A stretch of DNA of 64,000 nt. Origin: DATKIY01 sp963726755 (lineage in GTDB: Bacteria > Actinomycetota > Actinomycetes > JAHEKZ01). The notes under the pieces are model-generated. The model had not been told where the DNA came from. It was given only the letters and a program-made list of their open reading frames with translations, and did no database searches. The DNA lies in assembly GCA_963726755.1 (NCBI GenBank), contig CAVSDB010000003.1, forward strand, positions 62,001 to 126,000, given 5' to 3'. Below, piece after piece: positions 9,886 to 20,328 of this stretch (position 1 is the first letter of the stretch; each line of letters starts with the position of its first letter). The position numbers and the translations under genes are program-made.

Positions 9886-10764
9886 TCAGCGCGCCCAACG
9901 AGGCGGGTGCTCGAGGAATTTGGTCAACAACTCATCGTGGCTTCGGTACGCATCGACGAGGAAACGCTCGGCTGCGGCGGGTAGTTCGGAGCCAGGTCGA
10001 GCGTTCCAGCGATCGAAGCGATCTGGTAGATGAGGTTGTAGTCCCAGGAAGTCGGTGATTCGCCGATACTCCTCCTCCGGTTGCGTAAAGAACGCCTCGC
10101 TCTCGACAACGAGCAGCTGTTCGCGTCCCACAGCATCAGCAAGCCGTTGCAACTGCTCAGCGTATTGACCTCGCCGGCGATAGGAATGATGACGGTAGCT
10201 GTTGCTCTGATAGGTGGGGTCGGCGATCATCCGCTCGAGTTCGGGTTGCACCCGCTCGTCTTCAAGCTCCAGCGCTCGTTCGAAGGTTTCGGTCTCGAAG
10301 CCCCTTGCGAACTCGTGCCGGTAGGCGGAGTAGGCGCGATCCACCGGGTCGCGCAACGAGGACGAGGATCTTCACGCCCGGAAGATCGCGTCCGATCCGT
10401 TCGGCAGCGAGTGGGTGGTACATGTAGTAGCCACTGGCGTCGAATGTCATGGGCCCTTTCGACAGCGCCACGGGTTCGCGCATTGTCGCCGTAATTCCGA
10501 AGCGGGAAGTGCCCCCTGTACCAGTTCATCCCCTTGCCGTAGTTCACATCGAAGTAGTTGACTCCTTTGTGATAGACGGCGGAAAGCACGGCCGGATGAC
10601 TCAGCAAAGCGCGGTAGAGACTCGTCGTTCCGCATCGTTGCGCGCCCGCGACGATAAACGATGGCATGAGTCGAAGCGGAGCTGTCGACTTGTCCGATCG
10701 GCGTATAGGCCTGTCGACCGAACCGCTTCGCAGTTGCGGGGGTTCGTTGCTTGAGCGTGGTCAC
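9886..10764 (-). pseudogene. Sulfotransferase domain protein (PF00685 type), frameshifted
   Basis: From GTG 10764 (TTLKQRTPATAKRFGRQAY), then in the next frame PSFIVAGAQRCGTTSLYRAL, the PAPS loop with the G-x-Q-R-C-G-T-T-S pattern of heparan-sulfate-like sulfotransferases. Next come YHKGVNYFDVNYGKGMNWYR, EPVALSKGPMTFDASGYYMY and PGVKILVLVARP. After another indel: LRDPVDRAYSAYRHEFARGF, the 3'-phosphate motif, and VVESEAFFTQPEEEYRRITD. TGA is at 9886-9888. Three indels. The NodH/heparan type differs from the other two sulfotransferase types here, suggesting a different acceptor position. Confidence 0.78.
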
Positions 10765-10777
10765 GTCAGTCCTCACA

Positions 10778-12178
10778 TCAGTGCACAGCAGCTTGGCGTA
10801 GCAGGTTGGCGTTTCGATCCTGGTCTTCGAGTCGCTGCCGGTTCATCAGACCGATGGCCAGCATCAAGATAGAAGAGCGGAGACTCGAGTGAGTCGTAGA
10901 CGATGAAGAACAGCACCGAGACGGTGAGCACCATACATCCGACCACGCAGATCGGATCGAGACGTCTGCACGTGTCGGGCCATCTGGATCGACATGAAAA
11001 GATAGAACAATGCGGTCCCGACGAATCCCGTGGTGAAGATGAGGCGCCACAAGAAGCCCTGAGTACCCAGGGGGGAGCCGCACACTGGTGGCATTCCGGC
11101 TGTCTCACCTCCGGCGATGGACGAAAAGCTCCCTTGCACCTGGCGGGTGCTGCCGTAGCCAAGTAGTGGAGACCCCTGCCAGGTGGTGGAGATCACGGTC
11201 TCGGCGACCGTTCCCCGGCGCTCGTTGCTATGCGGGGTCTCCACGCGCAGTTGAATCGTGGCGGCAAGCGGCGTCGCCGAGAACAACCCCAGCGCCGAGT
11301 GCGACGACCGCGACGAGTGCGAGAAGTCCGGCGAAGTGACCACTACGCGCCGTGTTGACCGCGGCATACACCATCAAGATGGTGAGCCCAATCCACAACC
11401 CACGGTTCAACGAGAACGCGACCGGGATGATCGCGAGGATCAGCACGAAGGGCACTGCGAAGCGCTGCCAGCGACGCTCACTGGTTCCCCATCCCAGAAC
11501 AAAGAACGGCAAGAGCAAACCGAAGTTGTTTCCCCAAGCATTCGGATAGGCAAAGGGCGCCTTAGGACGCGGTTGTTCGTACCCGAGGAAATCGCTCTGG
11601 ATGGTCAGCGATGGGTGAACCAGGGTGTGAAGGAAGCCCGGGCCGCGAGCACCCGGCAGAATGAACTCCATGGGTGAGGGGAACTGCAAGGACGGAAGCA
11701 GAACACCCAGCAGACCACCGCCGGCCACGAACAGGAACGCGATCGCGAGCCACCGCACCACTGTCATGCCGGGAAGCACACGGGACGAGAAGCTGAGTGG
11801 GTAGAGCATCGCCACGGTGATGGCCAAGTACCACAGCCCCCAGAAGCGAAACCCCACCAAGCGAGCTGGCCCCCCGCCGTCGACGGTGCCTGGCGCATGC
11901 GCCCAGAGCACGAACGACCCCGGCCGCAATCCATAGCAGGAACAGCAGCCAGACGCCGAAGGCGGCAGGTAGGCGAAGTCGTCCGCGGCGATACATGTCA
12001 ACGGCCATAACGACCGAGGCGAAGATGAAGATGAAGGAACTGACCCCCAATGCCCACCACAACGGGAGACCGAGGAGCAGCACTTTGAGCGGCCAACCCG
12101 GGACCCAACCGCGCCAGCCCCCTTGCGCCGCGGCGCTGTGCGCTCAATGACGGTGCGCGCGGGCGCGACCGACGACAC
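10778..12178 (-). pseudogene. O-antigen ligase / Wzy-like polysaccharide polymerase, multiply frameshifted
   Basis: A polytopic membrane protein. GTG 12178 overlaps the TAG stop of the upstream sulfotransferase (TAGTG), so translation is coupled. TM segments include VLLLGLPLWWALGVSSFIFI, WYLAITVAMLYPLSFSSRVL, WLAIAFLFVAGGGLLGVLLP, FGLLLPFFVLGWGTSERRW, FVLILAIIPVAFSLNRGLW and HFAGLLALVAVVALGAGVVL. The large loop with PRPKAPFAYPNAWGNNFG and FSLNRGLW are hallmarks of the Wzy_C/O-antigen ligase family. The C-terminal part (LIFTTGFVGTALFYLFMSIQ; VVGCMVLTVSVLFFIVYDSL) needs further frame changes; the stop is at 10778. About five indels. Expected role: polymerise repeat units outside the membrane. 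Confidence 0.72.
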
Positions 12179-13047
12179 TACGCCGCCGGATCGTCGATCG
12201 AGACAGCCTCGACCAGGGACCATCCCCAACGTCGGGCGAGTCCTAGGCCGAAGGTGCGATCCAGCGCCACCACCTCATCGCCGAGCGCTGCGTGTACAGC
12301 CGCACGCTCCGCGTCTGACATCACCGGCTTGTCATCCGAAAGTGTCCGGTAAAGAACCTTCTGCACCGTCGGTGAGCGCTTCACGCGTCCGACGAGGTTG
12401 GCTCCGTCACGCTCTCTCACGACGTCAGCAGCTCGCCGAGCCCAGCGAGCCATCAGCGCAGATCGCGCCCGGCCGGCCGGCAAACGTGCCTCGAGCAATT
12501 CGTCGCTCAACTCCAGCGGATCGATGTCCAGCCAGCGCAGCAGGCCGTCGACGAACGCCTGCGGGTCGGCCACGAGGTCGTCAAAGACGGCCAGGTAGAT
12601 GGCACTCGACTCCGAACACGTCGATGAAGCGCTGGATGCTGGTGGCATAACGACCGTGCTCGATGAGCTCGGGTCGGCTGCTGAGCGCCTCGACGAACGT
12701 CCCAGGGTTCTGACCCTGTTTGAGCATGTACAGGTACGAGGAAAAGGCTCGCTCGGCAGGGTCTCGGAGGGTGACCATAAATCGTGTGCCGGTCAAAGAC
12801 TCGGCGATCCGCTGCGGCGCCTCGGGACAGAACAGGTAGTCCTGACAGACCTCACCGACGACGCGATGCTGTGGCCGGCCCCCTCGAACTGGGACAGGTA
12901 CCACGACATACCACGGTCGTAGTAACGGTCGAAGAAATAGAGGTCTTTGGCGACGGGCATGTAGACCTGGGGATGGATCAGCAACACCTCGTGCAACCAC
13001 GACGAGCCCGCCTTGTCGGGACCGATGTACATGAAGTTCGGCGTCAC
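12178..13047 (-). pseudogene. Sulfotransferase domain protein, two frameshifts
   Basis: Begins near GTG 13047 (a GTG at 13065 is an alternative), just after the glycosyltransferase stop. FMYIGPDKAGSSWLHEVLLI is the PAPS loop; VYMPVAKDLYFFDRYYDRGM continues the heparan-type domain. After an indel near 12870 the 3'-phosphate motif appears: RFMVTLRDPAERAFSSYLYM. After a second near 12600: LAVFDDLVADPQAFVDGLLR and a long helical C-terminus to TAG 12178-12180. It resembles the sulfotransferase at 9886-10764 in layout and lies in the same operon, between glycosyltransferase and polymerase. No stop interrupts conserved blocks, so the breaks look recent or technical. Confidence 0.77.
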
Positions 13048-13051
13048 CGAC

Positions 13052-13990
13052 TTACGAGAGACCACGACCCACCACCCTTGCGCCGCGGAGCAGGACCCGC
13101 GGATCTGCGCGGAACGTGACCTGAAAGAGAGCCAAGCCACGCCTGCGGAGCGAAGGGCCATCGAGTCAGCGACTGGCGGATGAGGTCCAGCGCCTCGCGA
13201 CGCTCGCCCTGGTTGGCGCGTGCGAACGCAATCTGACCGAGGATCCGGGCATGCCCGCGTCGCGACTGCGCGATCTCCGGATGCTCGACGAGGAGATACT
13301 CAAGAGCCTCGGCGATCACCTCGGACCGCTCACGAAACCACGACGGGCCATCCTTCTTGATGTTGGCCAAGGGAGTTCTGACGACTCCGATCGAACCGTG
13401 CTGAACAGCACGAAGCAGCCACTCATAGTCCTCGGCGTAACTCTGCGGCAACGTCTCGTCGTAGTTGCCGGCAAGATCGAAGGCCTCACGTCGCATCATC
13501 AGTGTCGACGAGTGGAGTTCCTTGCGTCGCGAGCGGAAGAGGTCGTGAGCCGTGATGACGTCGGATGAGCCCAGCCACTCGTATGTTCGCTCTTCCGCCA
13601 TCAGCAACCGGATGCCAGCTCCCACAACCAACATCTCGGGGTGTTCGGACAGTCGAGCGAGCCTGCAGCCGCACCTTGTCCGGTTCCCACCAGTCGTCGT
13701 CGTCGCAGGAAGCGATCAGGTCGTGCTCGGCGAACTTCAGCCCGAAATTCCTTGAACCCGCGAGGCCGGTCTGACCGGTGTTGGCCACTACCTGGACGCT
13801 TCGACCGGCAACACTCAGCGCTTCCAGGGACTCGTCGGGCTCTTCTTGGTCGTGTACCACGATGCACTGAATATCACCTTGGTACTGCTGGTTCCACGAC
13901 GGCTACCACTGCCTTGCGCACGAGTTCTCGTCGGCCGCGCGTGGGGATGACCACGCTGACCCCTGGGGTGGCGCCCTCCGAAGATGTCAC
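13052..13990 (-). pseudogene. Family 2 glycosyltransferase, frameshifted
   Basis: GTG 13990 overlaps the upstream stop as GTGA. The protein opens with GVSVVIPTRGRRELVRKAV, the GT2 N-terminal strand and helix; ANTGQTGLAGSRNFGLKFAE and LIASCDDDDWWEPDKVRLQA give the DxD-type metal/sugar-nucleotide site within a GT-A fold. After an indel near 13645, LVVGAGIRLLM, STLMMRREAFDLAGNYDETL and QSYAEDYEWLLRAVQHGSI (the ED acceptor motif) follow. A TPR-like tail ends at TAA 13052-13054 after another shift. It is the only glycosyltransferase recognised in the locus, so other enzymes of the pathway must lie elsewhere. Confidence 0.8.
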
Positions 13991-15809
13991 GCTGGACTCC
14001 CGAAACCCGAGGGAAGTTGGTCGTGGGCCGAGCCGGCTTCCTCGTCACCGCCTTGATCGTGGTGGGTGCCATGATCTGGATCGAACGGTCTGACGTTGCC
14101 ACTTTCGGCGCTATCCGACTCGGGAACTGGACGCGGATCGGCCGTTGGCGAGCCACCGGCCCGGAACGTTGGGAGGTCGCCGTCTTCCACCAAGATCACC
14201 CCGACCAGTCGATCTGCTGCCGCAAGGTGATCGAGCTGATCCAAGAGCGCCGCTACGTCTTGTTCGCGTCCACGGTCTGCACGGACGATCCCGACAACCT
14301 GTCCCGCCGTGCGAACGGTCATCGAGGCGATCGGGCTATCGTTGTGAATCGAGGACACCAGCACAGTGCCGAACTCCCGGTCGAGTTGCGCCCACATCTG
14401 GGTCACCCGCTGACCGCTCACCTCGTTCATAGCGCTTGCTCGGCTGCCCGGCCCGATGAGCAGCGCCTGCGAGTTTGGCAACCGGGCAGCACAGTCCAAG
14501 GGCGAAACACCATTGACCAGTAGGTCGAAGACTCCTGGCCGGTCCCGCACCGTTACAGGCAGGCTGTCACGAGCCGTCGAGTCGGTCGAAACCACCACAC
14601 TCGCCCCGAACTCCGAAGCCCATGCCGTGCCCAACTGCAGGGCCACGCGGGTCGCCGTGGCCGGGTCACCGCCACCTATCAGTGCGACTGGGCCGGGATC
14701 TGCCGCGAGTGCGGCGATCTCGCGGCACGTTCTGCGCAGGTCTGCGTCATCGACTCCCGAGCCACCAGAACTCGGCCCCGGAGACCGACGCGAGCACGGG
14801 CACCCGCGCTGCATCGTGGGCTCGAGTGTGCGGGACCGATTGGGATCTGCGCACCGCCCCGATCAGGATGAGTCCGACCGCCAACGCCCCGCCAGCTAAG
14901 AGTCCGGCACCAACGGCCAGGGGGAGCGAAGGAGCGGCGGGTTTGGTCGGTGCCGTGGCTTCGGCTGATGATCTGTCCCGAGTTCCGTCGACCCCACGCC
15001 CAGGACGATGAGCTGCTTGTTGATGTCAGAGAGCTTGGTGACGAGGACGTCTCGGCGAGCTTGATTTTCCGGGCTGTTCGAGGGCTCTGACAGGTCATCC
15101 AGCTGAGTCTGAGTGTCTTGTAACGTCTCTGAGTTCGCTGGTCGCCACGTCGAGAACCTCAGCTTGCCTGCTCAGCACGCCGCTCAAGGTACGCGTTGGC
15201 CCAGGCGTTCGCCCCTTCAGCGGCGAGTTCGGCCGAGGGTGCCACGCACGCTGAAGTTGACGACCTGGCTGTTCACCGGCACCGTCACGCTGCCCTTCGT
15301 CAACAGCGCGCTAGCCGAGAGTTGACCGTCGAGCGCCTGCGGACGCCTTGTCAGCGACCGAGGTGGAGCGGGCTAGCTCGGCTTCGGTCTCCATATTGAT
15401 GTCGGTTGACCCACCTGGACTCCGCGTCGAGGCCAGTCGCTGTCGGCAGCACCAGCACGGTCGCGCTGGCCTGGTAGCTCTTGGGGGTATGGACGTAGTA
15501 GCCGACACCGGCCGCAAGCCCCAGGAGCAAGCAGCCACGATGAGCAGCACCCGTCGCCAACTACTCGCGGCGTTTGGGGTCGATCCGGTGGCAGGCTCCC
15601 CGCTCAGACAATTCAGGCGATCGGCTCTCCGAAGGCCGCCCGCCAGTCGGGTCCCATGCCGCTGCCATCCCCCATACCGGTCGAGTTCCTCCCTCAAGGG
15701 CCGACTGGGCTAGTCGCCTCAGACCGACCACGATCCGCAGGACTCCTACGATACCCGGGCTCAAGACAGGCGACAGCCAACCGTCCTGGGTGTCAGCCGA
15801 ATGAACCAA
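13987..15809 (-). pseudogene. Wzz/Wzc-like co-polymerase with degenerate nucleotide-binding domain, multiply frameshifted
   Basis: First gene of the minus-strand operon. After an N-terminal region from ATG 15809, TM LLLGLAAGVGYYVHTPKSYQ leads into ASATVLVLPTATGLDAE and INMETEAELARSTSVADKA, the classic Wzz signature. TVPVNSQVVNFSVRG and ANAWANAYLERRAEQA follow, then a coiled region and a second TM near 14890. The C-terminal domain (from ~14760) has PVALIGGGDPATATRVALQL in the Walker-A position but lacks the GKT/S of active BY-kinases, and no tyrosine cluster is visible. It may be a co-polymerase with an inactive kinase-like domain. Many indels between 15.7 and 14.8 kb. Confidence 0.65.
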
Positions 15810-15863
15810 TCGGTCCGTTTGACGGACACCCAGAACGGTTGCAGGTGCTATAAGGGCTCGTCC

Positions 15864-17478
15864 CTACTGGGTCAGGTGAGCGGTTTCGGCCCTGGCGAGG
15901 TTCTTGTTGAACTGGTCCAAGCGCTCACCGGTCAGGTCCCACGTGCCGTCGGGAGAGTTCGCACCCGAGTCGAAGTAGGAGACACCAAGGAATCCGTGTC
16001 CCAACAGCGAAGTCGTACTCATCCTTCAGCCACTGCGCAGCCCGACCGGGGTTGGCCGCATCCGTGCGCACGCCCGACTCACCGACGAGCGTGGGGTATC
16101 CCCAGGCCTGGATGGCCACTCCCGGTGACATGGCCGTCGGCAGCTGACTTCCACGTCCGATGCCGTTCGTCGGGGACCACGGGTTGTAGCTGTCGAAGCC
16201 CATGATGTCCACGCCAGTTCCGACCGGCATATTCCACCGCTCGGGATTGCCGTTCTTTTCCAGGAAGTCCCAGCCGTTCAGGATTCCGACTAGCGCGATG
16301 TTCTTCGCGTTGGCATCGATGAGGGTACGAGCATGCTGCTGCATCTTGACCCAGTCAGCCGGGTCGCCATCGTTGCGTGGCTCGTGGTGCAGGCACAGCC
16401 AGACCGGACCCTTCACGGCAGCGAGCGCCTTGATCCGGTCGACAAACCAGGCATCCTGCTTGCCGGCCGCAAAATCGGCCCAGGTCCCCGGGATCTTGGT
16501 GGAGATCAACGGGATTCGCCCGGCGGCGACATCGGCTGCCGCCCGCGACGCGAACTTCGAGGCGGGCGTAGTCGGCTGCATGTAGGAGCGATAGAGCGTT
16601 AGCCCCCGACCTAGCTGCGACTCGAGGGTTCGTGGGTCGCCCCCCTCGACAGAAGCTCCGTAGTACATAGTCCCCGCGCATGGGTCGCCGGGGAATCGCT
16701 GTTGGCAACCCTGGGGTGCGGGCGTCGGTGACGGGTCTTGCGTGGGAGTCTGCGAGACCGGCGGCGTCGGAGTCTGCGAGACCGGCGGCGTCGGAGTCTG
16801 CGAGACCGGCGGCGTCGGAGTCTGCGAGACCGGCGGCGTCGGTGAGGACTGAACCGGGCTGGGGGTGGCGGATGGCGTCACTGGCGGTGAAGCACGCTGC
16901 ATCCGCACGACGAGCACCGGCGGCTTATGAGTCTCGGTGGACGAGAAACTGGCGATACCGCTGTCGGTAGTAAGCGCGAAAGAGTACGTTCCGGGGCCGG
17001 TGACCAGGCTGCTGACATCGACCCATCGCGTAGTAGCCGGCCCCGAGTTGACCTTGCCGAGGACGGCTCCGACCCGGGGTGCGGTGTTGAACGTCAAGCT
17101 CTTCGCGGACCAGTTGTTGCCCTTGACCAGGCGAAGGTCGACCGGGACCTCGAGCCTGTCCTGCGGCTCTAGCAGTACCTTGGCTCCGACGACCTGGTCA
17201 CCCCGCAAGTCGGCACTTGTGACGTTGAACTTCACGTAACTCACTTTGAGCAGGCCGGGGGTGCGGCGAGCCACGAGGCGATCGGACGCCGAACGACTGA
17301 GATTTGGACTGCCTGAGGTGCCGAAACTGTCCTGCACTGCCACGATCTTCACGGTGTAATCGACCTGCGCCGCAAGGGATGGCCCCGAAGTCAAGTTGGC
17401 GAAAGCGAAACTGGATACCGCAAGAGCCGCGGCGAGGGAAAGGATGAGGCCTACTCGATTTCGTGACGCATGACGCAT
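15864..17478 (-). CDS. Secreted glycoside hydrolase with carbohydrate-binding module, paralogue of the 2.6-kb gene (one frameshift)
   Basis: ATG 17478 follows GGGAG by a normal spacing; the frame is open to 17565. A signal peptide (MRHASRNRVGLILSLAAALA) is followed by a DNRLRE/CBM96-like module (VSYVKFNVTSADL, PATTRWVDVSSLV), a proline-rich linker built from 24-bp DNA repeats, and a catalytic domain that is nearly identical to its paralogue (LCLHHEPRNDGDPADW, GFDSYNP, TLVGESGV with the candidate nucleophile). Near 16010 the frame changes; the true end (GFLGVSYFDSGANSPDGTWD) stops at TAG 15864-15866. About 90% nucleotide identity to the first copy in the part I compared, much less in the N-terminal module. 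Confidence 0.75.
16745..16840 (-). repeat. Four perfect 24-bp tandem repeats in the linker of the glycoside hydrolase
   Basis: The unit starting GGAGTCTGCGAGACCGGC occurs four times head to tail without change. On the minus strand it encodes repeated S-Q-T-P-T-P-P-V, a flexible linker between binding module and catalytic domain. Perfect repetition suggests recent slippage expansion and probable length variation between strains. Confidence 0.85.
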
Positions 17479-17570
17479 GTTCGCTCCCAACAGTCGGCAG
17501 GGGTGGGCCGATTGTTGGTTCGCCGCCTGTGCGGGCACTCTTGACCGCACAGACTTGGGCGTCACGCCAT

Positions 17571-17603
17571 TGGGCTAGTCCTAACCCCTAGATGGGCTAG
17601 TCC
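17571..17603. promoter_or_regulatory. Direct repeats upstream of the second glycoside hydrolase
   Basis: TGGGCTAGTCC occurs at 17571-17581 and 17593-17603, 22 bases (two helical turns) apart, about 95 bases upstream of the ATG at 17478. Same-face spacing is typical of a tandem activator or repressor site. Identity of the regulator is unknown. Confidence 0.45.
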
Positions 17604-17680
17604 GTTTGGGGGATATGCCCCAATCGTACGAACATCGGTCGATGAGCCGCCCGGCTGAAGTGACTATGCCTTCGACGTCC

Positions 17681-18654
17681 TTATCGCACGACGAGGCGCA
17701 CGGTTCGACTGTTGCCAGCTACGTACTCGGGGGCGACACTGGTGGCCCGCCACCGGTACTTCAGGTCCGCCTTGGACTTTGGGGTCAGCGAGTAGGAGAA
17801 CCGCCCCTTCGACGAGATTGGAACACACTTCAACGACCGCCACGAGCGACCTTGTCGCTGCTGGAAACACACCGGGTCACCGGCAAGCAACTGGACGCTC
17901 CCTGCGGTGACTGAACCCGATGCCATCACTTGGTGGCCGACTCGAACCGGGTTCTTCGCGAACGACAGGCTAAACACCGGTGACACCTCGAGGGGGTTGT
18001 TTGAGTTCCAGGCTCCTACCGTCGCTTCACCGCCCGGAATCCCCTTGAAGTAGGTGCGCACCTTAACGTTGCTTTGGACCTTGAAAGACCGTGTGTAACG
18101 TCCGAGGCTGTCGGTGGTCGCCGTCCCGACCCACGACCAGGTGTCACTGTTCGGGGCACGCGTTTGGACGATCACCGTCGCATCGGCCTGCCCCTTGTTG
18201 CCAGCCCTCAGCGTGCCTGACACGGTCACCACTTGACCCGCCTTGACATGTGTCCGCGAGAGGGCTGCCGAGAGCGCGAAGTAGTGGGCAACGAGTTCGG
18301 GCGCGGCCTCGGTGTAGGCATCGTTGTCGACCTGTGCCTCCAGCGAGAAGGTGTACCGCTTGCCGGAGATCAGGTTGGGGAAGCGCACGCAGTACTGACC
18401 GCCGACAAACCGGAAGACGTCTGGTGCGGCGGTGATCGGGATGTCGAGCAACTCTGGCGCCGTAGAGCCGATAGTTGCTCACCGAACCCGCATCGGGGAC
18501 GGTACGGCGTCCAGCAGACGTCGGCCACATTCGGCTCGACCGGAGTCACAGTGAGCACTGACGCAGTGGCGGCCTCTGCGACGCCGGTGCCGCCGATCAT
18601 CCCTGCCAGCAGGCTCATGGCGACGAGCCCGGCAACAAGAGTCTTACGCGTCAT
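17681..18654 (-). CDS. Secreted fibronectin-III/Ig-like beta-sandwich protein (two frameshifts)
   Basis: ATG 18654 starts a clear signal peptide (MTRKTLVAGLVAMSLLAGM, ending VAEA). SVLTVTPVEPNVADVCW opens a fibronectin-III-like domain (the V-x-V-x-W strand), but the frame shifts near 18500 and 18450 before continuing as CVRFPNLISGKRYTFSLEAQ (a typical FnIII F/G-strand pattern). Two further Ig-like repeats follow: KAGQVVTVSGTLRAGNKGQA and NPVRVGHQVMASGSVTAGSV, each like surface-layer Ig folds. TAA is at 17681-17683. No enzymatic motif. It probably serves as an extracellular adhesion or matrix protein; divergent from the FG-GAP gene. Confidence 0.65.
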
Positions 18655-18910
18655 CGATTCCCGCCCCCGTGGTCGATGTGTCAGTCGCACGATTCACCAT
18701 GCGCGATCCGTCAAGTGTGAGGCATCGAGAGATCAGCGCAGACGGCCGCTCGGGATTTGTCAGCCGAATGGCCGAATCGACGGTCAGATCGGGCTCTTCG
18801 GCGATAACCCTCCCGGGCTCGCTGAAGCGGAGGTACCATGACGCGGCGAATACTTGGTGGTGCGCGTTGCACACCCCTGCCCCATCCTCACTGAGGAGTT
18901 GACGGAAGGC
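18655..18910. promoter_or_regulatory. Divergent promoter region of the FnIII-like and FG-GAP genes
   Basis: A 256-base intergenic region between two divergently transcribed exported-protein genes. It must hold both promoters, but no consensus boxes or repeats are evident to me. Confidence 0.35.
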
Positions 18911-20194
18911 ATGCGACCGTACAGTCGATCGATTCGATACACAGGGGCAGTTGGCAGCGCTCTACTTGCGCTAGCGATTGTGCCCCTCACCATCGTTGGA
19001 GCGCAGGCCGCAACCGTCACAGTGGCCGACGTTGCGCAGTCAGCCGGCGTGTCCGACGTAAACGTGACGTGGAGCGCGTGTGAGACCGCCCGGTGGTCTC
19101 CTGTACGTGGGTAACCACCAGAAGTCGAGTCGCCTCTATCAGTCGAATCTCGCCGGCACCTATACACGACTGCCAAACAACGGTGCGTGGCCGCTCGCAA
19201 CACCGAGCACCGTCACAGATCGACATGGCTGCGCGTGGGCAGACTTCGATCACAACGGCTTGATGGATATGGCGAACTCAGCCGGACGCAATCAGTCGAA
19301 CTTCGTCAAGCCAACCACCCGCGACAACGAACTCTGGTTGCAGACCAGCCTGAACCACTTCACTGAGGTCGGTACGCAGGTGGGAATTGCGGACCCCTGC
19401 GGTCGCGGCAGGCATGAGGCGGCTGCCGACTTCAATGGCGACGGCTGGGCAGATCTCGTAGTCGGCAACGCTATCCCGCGCAACGTGACAGACCCCTGCA
19501 GCAATCCAGCTAACGGCTATCCGAGTAAGAACCCGAAGATCTACTACAACCTTGGAGACCCCGAAGGCAACGGTTGGAATGGTTTTGCGAAAGGCATCGA
19601 CCTGGCCAATGCCGACGATCCCGGTCAGCGTTGCATGGAGGCGGTAGACCTCAACCGCGATGGTCACATGGACCTGGTCGCCTGCAGGCTCAAGAACAAG
19701 CCTCCGGAGGCGTTCATGAACGACGGCACCGGCAAGTTGGTGCTTCGTTCGGGCACCCTCTCAGGTCTTACATCGGCAGTCAGCGACGCTGCGCCGTACG
19801 ACATCGATGGCGATGGCGACCTCGATCTAGCGCAGATTCGGAAGACGTCGTGCGGGTACCAACTCAACGACGGCACCGGCAGGTTCGGCACCTACAGAAG
19901 CGTCCTGACCTTCTCGAACGAGGGTCGCGCTGTGGCCATCGGCCAGACGCAGGCAGGTCTGGCCATCTACTGCCAGGTGCAGGCCGACCATTCCAACCCG
20001 ACTGACTATGTCGGCGTGCTTTCAGGAACGACGTGGGCTAAGTACCCGGTGCCCGGGCAGGTGGCCTCGCAGATGAGGTCTACGCCGTGCACCCGAACGG
20101 TCCCGCAGGCTTTGTCCAGTTCCTCGTCCTCAACGGCGGTAATGGCGAGTCTGGCGGAACTGGGCCGGTGCAGCTGATCAAGCTCACCAGCTGA
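18911..20194 (+). CDS. Secreted FG-GAP/VCBS repeat protein (two frameshifts)
   Basis: ATG 18911 with GGAAGG just upstream; signal peptide RYTGAVGSALLALAIVPLTI ending GAQA. At ~19085 the frame shifts, then repeats with calcium-binding loops follow: DFDHNGLMD, DFNGDGWADL, DLNRDGHMDL, DIDGDGDLDL, each D-x-[DN]-x-[DN]-G-x-x-D as in FG-GAP/VCBS integrin-like propeller blades. A second shift near 20070 restores the end (DEVYAVHPNGPAGFVQFLVL) to TGA 20192-20194. Joined length ~427 residues. A secreted calcium-dependent propeller, function unknown; lies between the FnIII-like and the large propeller genes. Confidence 0.75.
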
Positions 20195-20328
20195 GCCTCA
20201 CGCCAGACGGCGAGCACGGTCGACCCTGTCCCAACTGTCGACATCATGTCCACTACGGTGGCGTCCGTCTTGTTGCGTGATCCATCGCCCCCGCCAGTCT
20301 CGGCGGCGCCGGATCGCCGAACCAGCAG

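Noticed and set aside
16745..16840. CRISPR array
   Set aside because: The 24-bp units are contiguous without spacers and encode an in-frame linker.
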